DNA from: Methanococcoides seepicolus
Lineage (GTDB): Archaea; Halobacteriota; Methanosarcinia; Methanosarcinales; Methanosarcinaceae
Length of the DNA: 44,995 nucleotides
Reading direction: 5' to 3'
NCBI RefSeq assembly: GCF_023684405.1
Contig: NZ_JAGSOI010000014.1
Location: forward strand, 1-44,995
This document shows, piece by piece, positions 35,532-43,439 of this stretch; the stretch's first letter is position 1, and each line of letters begins with the position of its first letter. The notes under the pieces were generated by a model. That model was not told where the DNA came from. It saw nothing but the letters and a program-made list of their open reading frames with translations, and did not search any database. The position numbers and the translations under genes were made by a program.

Positions 35532-36470
35532 TCATTCACTGTGATCTTTCTTTTCGATCGACTCCATCTTAATGACGTTCCTGCGCTCTTCGCTCATCTG
35601 TGAGAGGTCCTTACCGATAAGACCGTAAGCATCAGACCTGCATTGGCGACAGTGCCTCATCTGCTGCACGTAAGGTTCACAGGAATCCTGCAACTCTTTA
35701 CGTACTTCATTGGTTGGAGGTTCCATGTCCACGAACTTTGCCTGACATATGAGAGGCATGACGTTCATGATGAAAACACCCATTTCACGTATTTTCTTTG
35801 CAACCTCTATAATATGATCTTTATTGATCTCAGGGATCAGGACAGTGTTCACCTTTAATACCATCCCCGCCTCAACCGCTTTTTCTATTCCTTCAAGCTG
35901 GTTGGCAATGAGGATCTCTGCAGCTTCAACGCCTGTATAGGATTTGCCTTTGTAAGAGATATGGTCAACTATCTGTGCCTGAATTTCAGGATCGATGGCA
36001 TTAAGAGTTACAGTAAGTGTACTTACCCCTACCCTTAGAAGCTCATCCATTTTTTCCGGCAGAGCAAGACCATTGGTACTAAGACAAAGAGTTACATTCG
36101 GGAACTCGTTCTTGATAAGTTCGAGGGTCTCAAAGGTCTCATCGTTAGCTAAAGGATCACCCGGACCTGCTACAGCTACCACCTTAATGAAAGGATGGTC
36201 TTTGAGAACCTGACGGGTCTTTTCAAGGGCTTCCTGTGGATTTAATACTTCACTTGTAACACCAGGGCGACTTTCGTTTACACAATCGAACTTACGGTCA
36301 CAATAGTTGCACTGTATATTGCATTTTGGAGCAACAGCCAAATGTATTCGGCCAAATTTATGCTGCGCGTTCTTATCATAACAAGGATGTTCTGAGATCT
36401 TACGCAGAATTTCACGATCCAAACCATTTACATCATGACATTCTTCAGTGATTTTATCAGTATCAGGCAA
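35532..36470 (-). CDS. nifB: NifB-type radical SAM protein (nitrogenase cofactor synthesis family)
   Basis: A 312-residue protein. EHPCYDKNAQHKFGRIHLAV and Cys50, Cys54, Cys57 in PKCNIQCNYCDRKFDCVNES are NifB hallmarks, as are VAVAGPGDPLAN and RHCRQCRSDAYGLIG near the end. NifB builds the Fe-S-carbide core of nitrogenase cofactor; the short form without a NafY-like tail is normal in methanogens. Start is TTG at 36470, seven bases after GGAGG. No nitrogenase gene lies in the window, so the present role is unclear. It is followed by marker protein 2. Confidence 0.9.
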   Translation of the reverse strand: MPDTDKITEECHDVNGLDREILRKISEHPCYDKNAQHKFGRIHLAVAPKCNIQCNYCDRKFDCVNESRPGVTSEVLNPQEALEKTRQVLKDHPFIKVVAVAGPGDPLANDETFETLELIKNEFPNVTLCLSTNGLALPEKMDELLRVGVSTLTVTLNAIDPEIQAQIVDHISYKGKSYTGVEAAEILIANQLEGIEKAVEAGMVLKVNTVLIPEINKDHIIEVAKKIREMGVFIMNVMPLICQAKFVDMEPPTNEVRKELQDSCEPYVQQMRHCRQCRSDAYGLIGKDLSQMSEERRNVIKMESIEKKDHSE

Positions 36471-36549
36471 AATATGTCCTCCGGCAGTAATAAAGCATCT
36501 GAACTTAAATTAAGACCCTTAAAGATATAGATATAGGTTTTGGAATATC

Positions 36550-36900
36550 TCACTCAAAACCGTTCAATTCGCACCATTTTCCATGACCTTCCCATACCTT
36601 CACAGACACTGGAAACCCAAGCTGCTCAAAAAGCTGACCATGCATGTGTTCACAGATATTTTCGGCACTTGGGAAAGGAAGAACGTCATTCAAAAGCTTA
36701 TGGTCATATGTTTTGAGGATTTCCTTTACGATCTTCTTGATAATGTAAAAATCCATGACCATTCCATTCTCTTGTTTTTCGCCTTCCAGAACGATCTCTA
36801 TTTTATAAGTGTGACCGTGGACTATACCACAGGTCTCGTGTTCCGGCAAATAGTGTGCACTGTCAATGTATTCTATTATTCCAAGTCTCATTTTTGTCAT
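36550..36900 (-). CDS. queD: 6-carboxy-5,6,7,8-tetrahydropterin synthase
   Basis: A 116-residue T-fold enzyme for the second step of preQ0 synthesis. Zinc histidines lie in DSAHYLPEHETCGIVHGHTY (with the catalytic cysteine), and MVMDFYIIKKIVKEIL, DHKLLND and PSAENICEHM are family motifs. The ATG at 36900 shares a base with the queE stop (TAATG), so an upstream start at 36915 is less likely. Last gene of the preQ0 operon. Confidence 0.93.
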   Translation of the reverse strand: MTKMRLGIIEYIDSAHYLPEHETCGIVHGHTYKIEIVLEGEKQENGMVMDFYIIKKIVKEILKTYDHKLLNDVLPFPSAENICEHMHGQLFEQLGFPVSVKVWEGHGKWCELNGFE

Positions 36901-37616
36901 TATAAGCAACCCCACATTTTGTGTGTCTGAGGAATTATTAATGTATCCACTGAATCAAGCAGGTCTTTTTGCAATTGAAGCAAAAATTCAATGCCTGATG
37001 AAAAATGTTTTTGTGTAACCGGTTGAAGCACAACACAGGAAACATAGTCGGATATAGCATCCACCATCCTGTATACATCATCCGGAACAGTATCCTTTGT
37101 GACCACCAGTTTACAGAAACATTCCCTGTCCTTTGTCTGTCTGAGTGTCCTGAAACATTCGATGGTCCGTTCGAGATGTGAAACAAGGTCCTTACCTTCG
37201 AACTCATCTATGAGCTTTATGTCCCCTGAAACGTAAGAGATCTTATCCTTGATCTTTTCCGCCATATGAGGCAATGTCATGTTCGATTCCAGATACAATG
37301 GATGAGGTATATCCATTTCAGAAATGAAATCCGCATGGAGAAGAGGTTCACCACCGGTCAGGGAAACTGAATGGATATTGCCATAATTACTAAGGAGTTC
37401 ACTGACCTGAGAGGTCACAAGAGGATTAGGGATGTTCTCAAAGCTGTTCGAACCCGGTGTTCTTTCAAACATGCAGACACTCGGGTCTGCCGGCTGGGTA
37501 TCACAATAAGAACAATTCAGATTGCATCCAATGAAACGCACGAACGCCTGTCTCACACCAACATGAGGACCTTCGCCCTGAACGGAACAGAATATCTCAC
37601 TTATGGGAGCTTCCAT
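36900..37616 (-). CDS. queE: 7-carboxy-7-deazaguanine synthase (radical SAM)
   Basis: A 238-residue radical SAM enzyme. The family start APISEIFCSVQGEGPHVGVR leads to Cys31, Cys35 and Cys38 in IGCNLNCSYCDTQPA and then SLTGGEPLLHADF. It turns carboxytetrahydropterin into carboxydeazaguanine. One-base overlaps link it to the DUF366 gene before it and queD after it. Confidence 0.94.
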   Translation of the reverse strand: MEAPISEIFCSVQGEGPHVGVRQAFVRFIGCNLNCSYCDTQPADPSVCMFERTPGSNSFENIPNPLVTSQVSELLSNYGNIHSVSLTGGEPLLHADFISEMDIPHPLYLESNMTLPHMAEKIKDKISYVSGDIKLIDEFEGKDLVSHLERTIECFRTLRQTKDRECFCKLVVTKDTVPDDVYRMVDAISDYVSCVVLQPVTQKHFSSGIEFLLQLQKDLLDSVDTLIIPQTHKMWGCL

Positions 37617-38173
37617 TAGATCACATCCAAAGGCCGTGATTTTCGCAGGTCCTTTTCAATATCATCGATCTCAGCGACATAACGTTGGCCAATGTCGGCA
37701 AGTAAGCTTACTGCCCTGGCCTCATCGATCCCGACATATTTCAGATTTCCATAGAAGTCGTGGTAGACATTGATACCAAAATGGATCTTCTGGGATACTG
37801 CCGAAGTGCTGGCTATCGAGATCGTCAATTTTTTGCCATTTACAAAAAGATCATCACCTTGACGGGTAGTCACGACACCATTAGCAGAGAGAGATTCTGC
37901 AACAATTGAAGTAAAGAGTCGCTGTCTTGCGTATACCAATTTAAGGTCAGTGGAATCGAAGTGCTCTATTAAGAAATGCAGCATATCCGTAGAATAGATC
38001 GAATCGCCCATCCTTTTGTCCTCAAGGTCTATCATATGTTCTATCTTGACATCGCATCCTCCCCGGAAGGCAACGATGGAATCATACTGAACCCCTTTCA
38101 GGTTATACGCCCAGAGAGAAGATATCTGGCTGCCATCATAATGTACTTTTTCATCTAGAACGATACATTCCAT
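37616..38173 (-). CDS. DUF366 family protein in the preQ0 operon
   Basis: A 185-residue soluble protein starting MECIVLDEKVHYDGSQISSL. The segments IVAFRGGCDVKIEHMIDLED, HFLIEHFDSTDLKLVYARQR and ISIASTSAVSQKIHFGINV are typical of DUF366, a family of unknown function. It lies between queC and queE with a one-base overlap to queE (TAATG) and 13 bases after queC, so it is surely cotranscribed. A role in archaeosine or deazaguanine metabolism is a fair inference. ATG 38173 preferred over 38182. Confidence 0.82.
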   Translation of the reverse strand: MECIVLDEKVHYDGSQISSLWAYNLKGVQYDSIVAFRGGCDVKIEHMIDLEDKRMGDSIYSTDMLHFLIEHFDSTDLKLVYARQRLFTSIVAESLSANGVVTTRQGDDLFVNGKKLTISIASTSAVSQKIHFGINVYHDFYGNLKYVGIDEARAVSLLADIGQRYVAEIDDIEKDLRKSRPLDVI

Positions 38174-38186
38174 TACAAACACCTTA

Positions 38187-38885
38187 TCATTTTAAGTCAG
38201 CTCGTTTTTTAATAAGTGGATCTTCAAACTCGGAAGCCAGGAATGCACGCTTCCTTCTCATGCAACTTTCACATACACCACAAGGCTCTTCAGCCCCGTG
38301 GTAGCAACTCCAGCTCCATTCCAGAGGTGCACCCAATTCCATTGCTTTGCGCACTATTGATACCTTATCCATATCGATCAGTGGCGCGAGTACTTTTACA
38401 CCGTTAGCGGTTGAATAGGAAAAACATTCATCCACTGCGTTCACGAACTCTTTGGAATTATCCGGAAATGTTTTTGCCTCTTCACCATTGAAGCCTGCAA
38501 TGACATATTCACATCCATAACTTTCAGCAAAGCTTGCTGCAATATTAATGAAAACCCCATTTCTGTTGGGTACCCACACGTTCTTTGCAGAATCCGCAGT
38601 GATGTTAGAAGGATCATCTACAATGTCTTCGATCGACAGTTCAGGAACATCCAGGTCCTTGTTCACAAGAGATGTATTCGTGATGGAACCAAGCCATTTC
38701 AGCGGAATGATCCTATGCTCGATACCATAGTGTTCACAGACAGCTCTGGAATTTTCGATCTCCTTTTCAACGGAGCGTTGACCATAATCGAATGTCAGCG
38801 CCATTACAACTTCATGGTCCTGTAATGCAATTGCAAGAGCAGCTACTGAATCAAGACCACTGCTCAGTAATAGTATTGACTTCAT
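38187..38885 (-). CDS. queC: 7-cyano-7-deazaguanine (preQ0) synthase
   Basis: A 232-residue ATP-dependent enzyme that makes preQ0, the base inserted into archaeal tRNA and turned into archaeosine. The PP-loop is [12 protein letters not shown], with DYGQRS and [15 protein letters not shown] following, and the zinc site is in [19 protein letters not shown]. The ATG at 38885 behind CGGAG is chosen; the frame stays open further upstream without a ribosome site. First gene of the operon queC-DUF366-queE-queD. Confidence 0.94.
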   Translation of the reverse strand: MKSILLLSSGLDSVAALAIALQDHEVVMALTFDYGQRSVEKEIENSRAVCEHYGIEHRIIPLKWLGSITNTSLVNKDLDVPELSIEDIVDDPSNITADSAKNVWVPNRNGVFINIAASFAESYGCEYVIAGFNGEEAKTFPDNSKEFVNAVDECFSYSTANGVKVLAPLIDMDKVSIVRKAMELGAPLEWSWSCYHGAEEPCGVCESCMRRKRAFLASEFEDPLIKKRADLK

Positions 38886-38937
38886 GACAAAACTCCGAAA
38901 TAATATAATATATAGATAATACCTTAGTAATACCCCA

Positions 38938-38952
38938 GTATTATTTAAAGTT
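38938..38952 (-). promoter_or_regulatory. Possible promoter of the preQ0 operon
   Basis: Read on the minus strand, CTTTAAATAATACTGG stands about 55-65 bases before queC and looks like a TATA element. Two GGTATTA direct repeats, 12 bases apart, lie just downstream of it (38913-38936) and could be an operator. Confidence 0.35.
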
Positions 38953-39089
38953 GCCGAGAACAAAAAATAGTAGGAAATCGATTCATGAAAACGTGGCCAA
39001 TAGACATTTTTTAAAAGAAGGGAAGAAATTACTAAACCTATTATTAAATATTTAAAAAATAAATTCGAACAAAAAAGAAGAGAAAAGGA

Positions 39090-39239
39090 TCAGCATGCCA
39101 TCCTGACTGGAGTGATCCCTGACTGATCCACCATTGCGGATTCAAGACAGCGGATCGTACAATACTGCTCCTTCATGCGAGTATCATAAACGATCATCTC
39201 GCTCCCGCAAGTCTTACATTTTACTTTTACAAGCTCCAT
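39090..39239 (-). CDS. Small zinc-ribbon-like protein
   Basis: A 49-residue protein, MELVKVKCKTCGSEM at its start, with Cys8, Cys11, Cys27 and Cys31 (CKTC and CTIRC) as a likely zinc site. A strong AGGTGG stands seven bases before the ATG. It follows the surface-protein gene by 12 bases. Its exact role is unknown; similar peptides bind nucleic acid or partner proteins. Too short for ordinary gene calling. Confidence 0.65.
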   Translation of the reverse strand: MELVKVKCKTCGSEMIVYDTRMKEQYCTIRCLESAMVDQSGITPVRMAC

Positions 39240-39251
39240 ATCAAACCACCT

Positions 39252-39872
39252 TCATTTTCTTCTTTGTAAAAGGAACATCAATCCCAACACAATAAGCACA
39301 GGAAGTGCAATCGTTGGGAATTCAGGGATCTCTTCTGGAGAATTTGCTACCACCGTGTCAAACTTGACATCATTACCATTGGAATTGGTAGCTGTCAATG
39401 ACACATCGTAAGTACCTGGAGTATTGTACACATAGATGAACTCCGATACCCTGGAATCCTCAACACCATCGCCATTCACATCCCAGGAAATGCTGGTAGC
39501 ATTTTGGGACAGATCAGTGAACATGACACTGAATGGAGGAACCCCAACGGTCACATTGGAAACAAAGTCAGCCATAGGCAGGATATTTGCAGTAACCGGA
39601 CCCAATGGACTTACAGGTTCTGGAGAAACATAGTCTCCATTTGACACTCTGATCTCAGGAACTACATCGTCATTTGATGTAGTTTGATTAGACAACTCTG
39701 AGAAATTACTTTCATGGCTGTCTTGCTCATACAACTCTGAGAAATTACTTTCGTGGCCGTCTTCACCTGTATTCTTAGGAAGCTCAGGAGGAGCATCCGT
39801 GATAATAGTGAGACCACTCAAAAGTAAAGTGATTAACAATAAGAGACCTACAGGTTTTATAACTGGATTCAT
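39252..39872 (-). CDS. Secreted protein with PKD-like domain and PEF-CTERM sorting signal
   Basis: A 206-residue surface protein. A signal peptide (IKPVGLLLLITLLLSGLTII) opens it; an acidic linker with two 13-residue repeats (SNFSEL) follows; a PKD-type beta domain spans about residues 95-175 (VMFTDLSQNATSISWDVNGD, YNTPGTYDVSLTATNSNGND). The end PEFPTIALPVLIVLGLMF plus QRRK is a PEF-CTERM signal, the substrate tag of an archaeosortase. It should be cut and anchored at the cell surface. ATG at 39872 behind GGGGTGG. Confidence 0.88.
   Translation of the reverse strand: MNPVIKPVGLLLLITLLLSGLTIITDAPPELPKNTGEDGHESNFSELYEQDSHESNFSELSNQTTSNDDVVPEIRVSNGDYVSPEPVSPLGPVTANILPMADFVSNVTVGVPPFSVMFTDLSQNATSISWDVNGDGVEDSRVSEFIYVYNTPGTYDVSLTATNSNGNDVKFDTVVANSPEEIPEFPTIALPVLIVLGLMFLLQRRK
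39692..39764. repeat. Two 33-base near-identical direct repeats, period 39, inside the surface-protein gene
   Basis: Copies start at 39692 and 39731 and differ at only a few bases (TTTCATGGCTG against TTTCGTGGCCG). They encode the repeated peptide HESNFSEL in the linker after the signal peptide. Recent tandem duplication in a non-globular linker is the simplest explanation. Confidence 0.75.
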
Positions 39873-40108
39873 ATACACCACCCCATACAATTTTTAGTTA
39901 TTACCTAATTGAAACTATGCCTATAAATAATATATAAATATATCCATACTAAATAATATAAGTATTATGATTATTATATCATTTGGAATTTCTTCTTCTC
40001 AAAAAGTAAGCACATGCCATAAAGATATATTTTCACCAGGAAAATTTCACTCGATCAATTCGTTGGCATAAACTATGAAATGATATTGCTTGATGAATGT
40101 AACATAGT

Positions 40109-41089
40109 TTAGAACATTGAAAGAGATCTACCCAACCCCCTTTCCTTTGCGGCAGTATAAACGATGGTTGCAGTGGCAATATCCTGAATTGCAAGCCCTG
40201 TCGAATCAAAAACAGTAATTTCCGACTCGTCCTCCCTACCAACTTTGATCCCGGCGATCACTTCCCCTATTTCAGCCCAGATACCACCGGAGGTTATGAC
40301 CCCATCTGACAAAGGAACATTCACTTCCCCTGAATGTGATGCCTGAACAATATCATCCACGACCACTTTTGCACGGGTCAGAAGCATCGGGTCAAGTTCT
40401 TCCTTACCAGCTGCATCCGCACCTATGGCATTGATATGGGTACCAGGTCTGATCCATTCGGACCTGACGACCGGTTCCCTGACAGGAGTCACAGTAACAA
40501 GGATATCACAACCACAGACCTCCTCCACAGAAGATGCCACAATTATTTCAGCACCTATCTTTTGCATCATATCCCCCCTGAACCCTTCAGCCCGGTCCGT
40601 GCTTATATCATAGACCTTTACCTGATGAATATCAAAGACAAGCGACAATGCCATCAACTGTGTCTTTGCCTGATTTCCGGCACCAACAATGCCTACAACA
40701 TGTGAATCCTTACGCGCAAGATATTTTGCAGCGACCCCTCCGGCAGCACCGGTACGCAGATCAGTAAGATGAGTACCATCCATCACCGCAAGAGGCTGAC
40801 CGGTCTCTGTGGAGTTCAGGACGACCAGAGCCATCACCGAGGGCAGGCCTTTAGCACGATTATCAGGGTGAACATTGACTATCTTCACACCCGCAACATC
40901 CTGCTCCTCAAGATAGGCAGGCATGGTCCGAAGATCACCGTTGTGTTTATCAAAATACAGATAGGATTTAGGAGGCATTTGAACTTTCTTTTTACCATGT
41001 TGTTCAAATGCCTTTTCAACAGCTTCCATTACCGCAGAAAGCTCGAGAATAGATCTTACGTCATTCTGATCCAACCATAGAATATCCAT
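40109..41089 (-). CDS. Ornithine cyclodeaminase / archaeal alanine dehydrogenase family enzyme
   Basis: A 326-residue NAD-dependent enzyme of the mu-crystallin superfamily. ARKDSHVVGIVGAGNQAKTQ is the nucleotide-binding site; KIVNVHPDNRAKGLPSVMAL, TDLRTGAAGGVAAKYL and NAIGADAAGKEEL are family motifs. The archaeal branch reversibly converts alanine to pyruvate; ornithine cyclodeaminase is the alternative. ATG 41089 (GGGG upstream) gives MDILWLDQNDV; TTG 41104 would add five residues. Monocistronic. Confidence 0.88.
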   Translation of the reverse strand: MDILWLDQNDVRSILELSAVMEAVEKAFEQHGKKKVQMPPKSYLYFDKHNGDLRTMPAYLEEQDVAGVKIVNVHPDNRAKGLPSVMALVVLNSTETGQPLAVMDGTHLTDLRTGAAGGVAAKYLARKDSHVVGIVGAGNQAKTQLMALSLVFDIHQVKVYDISTDRAEGFRGDMMQKIGAEIIVASSVEEVCGCDILVTVTPVREPVVRSEWIRPGTHINAIGADAAGKEELDPMLLTRAKVVVDDIVQASHSGEVNVPLSDGVITSGGIWAEIGEVIAGIKVGREDESEITVFDSTGLAIQDIATATIVYTAAKERGLGRSLSMF

Positions 41090-41288
41090 GTCATATAACC
41101 CCAATAATCAAATGCCCGTGAAAGCTATAAACTTACTGGAGAATTTTTATTTCTCGGTTTTAACTATAATATGCATAATTGGCGTATTTATATGAGTATA
41201 TGTATATTTTCAGTTTTTTTGAATGTAATAAGACATAAATAGAATTTGCAACATAGTTAATTTATCCGACTAACTATCGGAGAGTGGT

Positions 41289-41729
41289 GTGGTTGATTAC
41301 GGCATTAAACAATTTAGAGAAGAATTGAAACATGTTTTAGTAGAGATTCTACTCTCGATAATGGCAATACTACCCGTAGCCAACTGGCTCTTTCCCGGAG
41401 GCAATGTTATGAGTAAGTTATTATCTTTCTTGCATGACATCCGATACGTCCTTTTGTTCTACATAGTCGGGGATCTCCTGACCACATACATAGGAATAAA
41501 CGGAGGACATGGGTTCGAATCGAATCCATTCCTTCCATCCTTTGGCCTGACCTTTCTATTAAAGCTCTTATTCCTATGCCTGTTAGGTATCCTCTACATA
41601 AGAACGCTTGAAAGACCGATCTTATGGGATTTCACAAGACACACAATAGTATTGATCGGCATATTTGCCACAGTGAACAATCTAATTGTCATTTATTATG
41701 GGTATTCACCCATTCAGCTGGTTATCTAA
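41289..41729 (+). CDS. DUF5658-like membrane protein
   Basis: A 146-residue membrane protein with about four helices. YIVGDLLTTYIGINGGHGFE followed by SNPFLPSFG fits DUF5658, a family of unknown function in which GD..TT and E.NP are conserved. GTG start at 41289 with GGAG upstream. Stands alone. Confidence 0.65.
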   Translation: MVDYGIKQFREELKHVLVEILLSIMAILPVANWLFPGGNVMSKLLSFLHDIRYVLLFYIVGDLLTTYIGINGGHGFESNPFLPSFGLTFLLKLLFLCLLGILYIRTLERPILWDFTRHTIVLIGIFATVNNLIVIYYGYSPIQLVI

Positions 41730-41808
41730 TGGCAAAGATCAAGTATTGAATTCACCAGAAGGGGAATCGAACCTTTGCCACACTTCCTCAAAAGCTCGCA
41801 TCATCTAG

Positions 41809-41991
41809 GTGACAAGACATGTTCAAGATCATGAGAGACATGAAGCTGAAAAGCTTAACAAAGAATTTAGGGAGCTTGGTATTAACATGCATACACTGAA
41901 CTTGACAAATTTTAAGTCGTGCACAGGTGGTAACAATTCAAGAAGAGGATGCGGCGCAGAAATAGCTATATACAAAAGAATAGTATATTAA
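41809..41991 (+). pseudogene. Possible coding remnant with the NKEFRELGIN motif
   Basis: An open frame of 60 codons includes HERHEAEKLNKEFRELGIN, which matches the remnant at 29830-29947 in motif and codon phase. Beyond it the sequence loses coding character. No ribosome site is clear. It is probably a decayed copy of a gene whose complete form is elsewhere. Confidence 0.35.
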
Positions 41992-42091
41992 TTCAGTCAT
42001 ATACGCATATTTCTTTGCGTATACCGTATTTGTTCAAATCGATAGACAAATGCCTCCATATTTGCTTCTAATGTAAAAGAGGATAACAATC

Positions 42092-42511
42092 ATGAAACTA
42101 CATTTATTTATTTTACTTTCAATTATGCTGTCGGTATGTCCGGTATCCGGTGAACCTCTTGAACCTCTTGAACCGTTTCAGGACAATAATACTCAATTGA
42201 TTATTGATTCTTTAAATCTCGAATCGATTAATTCGACTTCGGACTTATTTGATTCTAATTTGAGCTTGTCGGATTCCCTTATTTTAAGCTTTAAATCAAT
42301 TGCCTCGAATCTGGAATTGCTAGTTTCAACTGTCGAATCAATAAATTCTCTATTAGAATCAGAAAGCTCAAATTATCCATTCTTAGATTCAATTGCGGAA
42401 TCTACAAATTCAAGTCTAGCCCCGCTAAATTCGATTCTGGATTCGGTAAGATCGATTGAAGATTTGATATCTGATTTAGGCTCTATAGAAATCATTGATT
42501 CAACAAAATAA
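42092..42511 (+). CDS. Secreted serine/leucine-rich coiled-coil protein
   Basis: A 139-residue protein with a signal peptide (MKLHLFILLSIMLSVCPVSG), a short Glu-Pro-Leu repeat (EPLEPLEPF) and then about 110 residues with hydrophobic residues at heptad-like spacing and mostly Ser, Asn, Asp and Glu between (SIASNLELLVSTVESINSLL). It is predicted to form an elongated coiled coil outside the cell. The gene is unusually rich in GATTC/GAATC pentamers because of the Asp-Ser/Glu-Ser codons. Ribosome site GAGG. No family recognised. Confidence 0.6.
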   Translation: MKLHLFILLSIMLSVCPVSGEPLEPLEPFQDNNTQLIIDSLNLESINSTSDLFDSNLSLSDSLILSFKSIASNLELLVSTVESINSLLESESSNYPFLDSIAESTNSSLAPLNSILDSVRSIEDLISDLGSIEIIDSTK

Positions 42512-42993
42512 CATAGTATAAATTCAGTACTTCACTAATATTTTTCCATTTGCCATATCAACGCATTTCGATAGCCTTTGTTGATAGTTCACAATATATC
42601 CTTCCTGCAGCTACACAGATGTTCCTGGTATCTTGGTGTTTTGCGATCCTAACATAAGACCATGGTTAAAACTTGGTGCTGTAGGTTCCCAAGGATACCT
42701 TTCACACCCATTGCTTATCTAAACCAATACATAACATAGGTTTTACACAACAAACACTCGTCACTAAATTAGATTCAAGACCATTGATAATAGACAAATC
42801 CGGAGATCTTAATAAATGATGGCAATTCTGGAAGTAACAAAATACACATTTTGATTCCTTTTAGTTTATCCTGGTTGATTTCCGGACATTACACACATTC
42901 CTGATTATCAATCGTATTGATAATATGACTTAATTTCTTTGAAAAATTAACTTTAACCTTTTACACATAAATGACAGTATTAAGGTGATAGAA
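42512..42993. other. Intergenic, no confident gene
   Basis: About 480 bases. The minus strand has a start-less stretch around 42560-42660 that reads RIAKHQDTRNICVAAGRIYC and might be a decayed gene; it is interrupted on both sides. One copy of the 24-base repeat described under 43288 lies at 42520-42543. Confidence 0.4.
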
Positions 42994-43155
42994 ATGTATG
43001 ATTTGATAGAACAAAATAAGTCTGTGATTTTTGGGATTTGGTTCTATTTCCTAATTTCACAAATTTTGTTTCATTTCGGAGTTGCATTTATTCCTGGAAT
43101 GTTAATTGGTTTTGTGTTTGGTGTTGCTACTATGGCAATAATTGAAAGAATGTAA
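42994..43155 (+). CDS. 53-residue membrane peptide
   Basis: The ATG at 42994 follows AAGGTGAT by five bases, a good ribosome site. The peptide starts MYDLIEQNKS and has two hydrophobic segments (VIFGIWFYFLISQILFHF and PGMLIGFVFGVATMAII) that can form a helical hairpin. It stands alone. Function unknown. Confidence 0.55.
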   Translation: MYDLIEQNKSVIFGIWFYFLISQILFHFGVAFIPGMLIGFVFGVATMAIIERM

Positions 43156-43233
43156 TAATTTACATTCCTACTAAAAGTGTCAAATATTAGAGATCTACAA
43201 TTGTACATATAAGGTAAGATATAGGGAGAACTT

Positions 43234-43359
43234 ATGAAAGTATTATTAATTGATGTGGATAGCAAAATCCCAAATTTAGCCTTAATGAAATTCAGCAGTT
43301 CACTAATATTTAACCCCTTCTATAATAATCCCCATTTATCTACAATATTCAACTGTTAA
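43234..43359 (+). pseudogene. Truncated start of a B12-binding radical SAM-type gene
   Basis: After GGGAGAA and an ATG, the first 19 codons read MKVLLIDVDSKIPNLALMK, the characteristic start of a family of archaeal/bacterial cobalamin-binding radical SAM proteins. Similarity ends exactly there; the sequence then enters a copy of a 24-base repeat and stops after 22 more codons without family features. The gene has been cut; no remainder is found downstream. Confidence 0.6.
43288..43311. repeat. 24-base imperfect direct repeat (other copy at 42520-42543)
   Basis: The two copies read AAATTCAG then two or three variable bases then TTCACTAATATTT and agree at 22 of 24 positions. The second copy starts at the break point of the truncated gene at 43234. 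A short-repeat deletion or insertion is suggested. Confidence 0.55.
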
Positions 43360-43439
43360 CATCGGTTTTAGCTTCCGTCTCACCCATTCCGCAACAGTTT
43401 TTACATATGAAAATTAACAGATTTTCATGATCCCACATA

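Noticed and set aside
40071-40111. Inverted repeat AAACTATG/CATAGTTT near the end of the alanine dehydrogenase-like gene
   Set aside because: The loop is about 25 bases and no T-run follows; too weak to call a terminator.
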